A stretch of 64,000 nt of DNA from assembly GCA_044445965.1 (NCBI GenBank), contig JBIOEJ010000013.1, positions 1 to 64,000 on the forward strand. Direction: 5' to 3'. Below are positions 63,415-64,000 of this stretch, piece after piece. The stretch's first letter is position 1. Each line of letters opens with the position of its first letter. A model generated the notes under the pieces. The model was not told the origin of the DNA, did no database searches, and saw nothing but the letters and a program-made list of their open reading frames with translations. Made by a program: the position numbers and the translations under genes. The DNA is from GAS188 sp044445965. GTDB lineage: Bacteria; Pseudomonadota; Alphaproteobacteria; Rhizobiales; Beijerinckiaceae.

Positions 63415-64000
63415 CTTGCGAACGCCCCGCCTCGGCGATTCTGACCGCCAGGCTGCGCCGTCCCCGCAGAACGCAGTCGCCGTCACCCACGCCTCCAGTA
63501 CCGATACACCTGATCGCGGGGAATGAACGCTCCTTCGGCAACGCCCATCGCCCCTTCTCCTCGGTTCCAACCATACGCGCCTGCATATGACCGCCCGTTT
63601 CGCGACTGTCCATCGCGACCAATCCCGACATCGCGCCCCGATCCGCGCGATCTCGACCCCCCCTTCAGCCGGATATGATCGTCCGTCACCCTGCGCAGGC
63701 CTTCCTGGCAGATTACAAATCTTTCAGACGCATGGCGATCTGGCTTGCCGATATGATGTCGGGGGTGACTAGGGCGTGTTGACATACATCGCGTGAGCCG
63801 GGATTTGAGACGAAATGGCCAGCTGGCAGGAGAAAATCGATGCCGATACTCCGGTATCGGCGTGGTTTGCGACGCACCAGAGGGCCATTTCGTCCAAACC
63901 CCGAAGGGGCGCGGCCGTTTTGGCCTGCAAGTTCGTCGTCGATCTCGCCAATATCCAATTTTGGGGTGCGACCGCCTCCCACTGGCCGCACAAAAACGAC
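63415..64000. other. Window-end stretch without a confident gene
   Basis: About 585 bp lie upstream of the RND operon. Its first part should carry the operon promoter, but I see no clear regulator site. From about 63800 it is rich in inverted repeats (annotated separately). A frame from ATG 63815 stays open to the window end (62 codons, MASWQEKIDADTP), but it overlaps these hairpins and its character is unclear. Confidence 0.5.
63809..63894. repeat. Nested inverted-repeat element
   Basis: GACGAAATGGCC at 63809-63820 is the exact complement of GGCCATTTCGTC at 63883-63894. Inside it GCCGATAC at 63842-63849 pairs with GTATCGGC at 63854-63861 around TCCG, and CTGG/CCAG extend the outer stem. CCCC-GAA-GGGG follows just downstream near 63899. 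The whole could fold as one branched hairpin, like a palindromic mobile repeat or a structured RNA. Confidence 0.55.

Noticed and set aside
63815..64000. Open frame to the window end as a truncated transposase
   Set aside because: I could not match its 62 residues to a transposase family, and the DNA is dominated by hairpins; left as undetermined.
1..64000. CRISPR arrays, tRNA or rRNA genes
   Set aside because: No regularly spaced repeat-spacer array, no cloverleaf with a conserved GTTCRANYC arm and no rRNA-like stretch was noticed on reading; a covariance-model scan could still find a missed tRNA.

Overview
The window is about 64 kb of GC-rich chromosomal DNA. It most likely comes from an alphaproteobacterium of the order Hyphomicrobiales (Rhizobiales). 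The evidence is the gene order pepA / lptF-lptG-lptD-pdxA-rsmA, the DNA composition, MdtABC-type and Liv-type systems of alphaproteobacterial character, and an interspersed repeat near 8.9 kb that I recall from that order. I saw no rRNA, tRNA, CRISPR array, prophage or intact insertion sequence.

Layout. 0.3-3.3 kb: a HEAT-repeat protein, then a translationally coupled M20 peptidase and nitroreductase. 3.4-8.8 kb: an SDR, a three-subunit molybdenum aldehyde oxidoreductase (PaoABC type), and a divergent TetR regulator with tandem repeats in the shared promoter. 9.3-15.7 kb: a DUF533 protein and a large autotransporter. 15.8-17.5 kb: a gentisate-dioxygenase-like bicupin and a small membrane protein. 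17.5-26.2 kb: housekeeping genes for aminopeptidase PepA, LPS export (lptF, lptG, lptD), pyridoxal phosphate synthesis (pdxA) and 16S rRNA dimethylation (rsmA).

26.3-49.4 kb: a catabolic island. It encodes homogentisate dioxygenase, an FAD hydroxylase, a maleate-isomerase-like protein, an alpha/beta hydrolase, two carboxymuconolactone-decarboxylase-family proteins, an acyl-CoA-dehydrogenase-like flavoprotein, a beta-hydroxyacid dehydrogenase and an SDR. It also encodes three paralogous MetE-like zinc alkyltransferases, a Liv-type ABC importer, a second FbpABC/PotABC-type importer and a LuxR-type regulator. Five copies of a 20-bp dyad, TGTCCCA-N6-TGGGACA (three perfect, two degenerate), stand before the operons of this island and make it look like one regulon. 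This is the most interesting part of the window. The likely substrate is an aromatic or related acid, but I cannot name it.

49.4-64 kb: an MFS transporter, zwf, the methionine sulfoxide repair pair msrPQ, and a complete RND efflux operon (outer-membrane factor, adaptor, two different permeases).

Four genes (paoC-like, the autotransporter, lptF, a solute-binding protein) are each broken by what looks like one missing base in or beside a short G or C run. Because one of them is the normally essential lptF, sequence error is the best single explanation, and the four are annotated as interrupted full-length genes.
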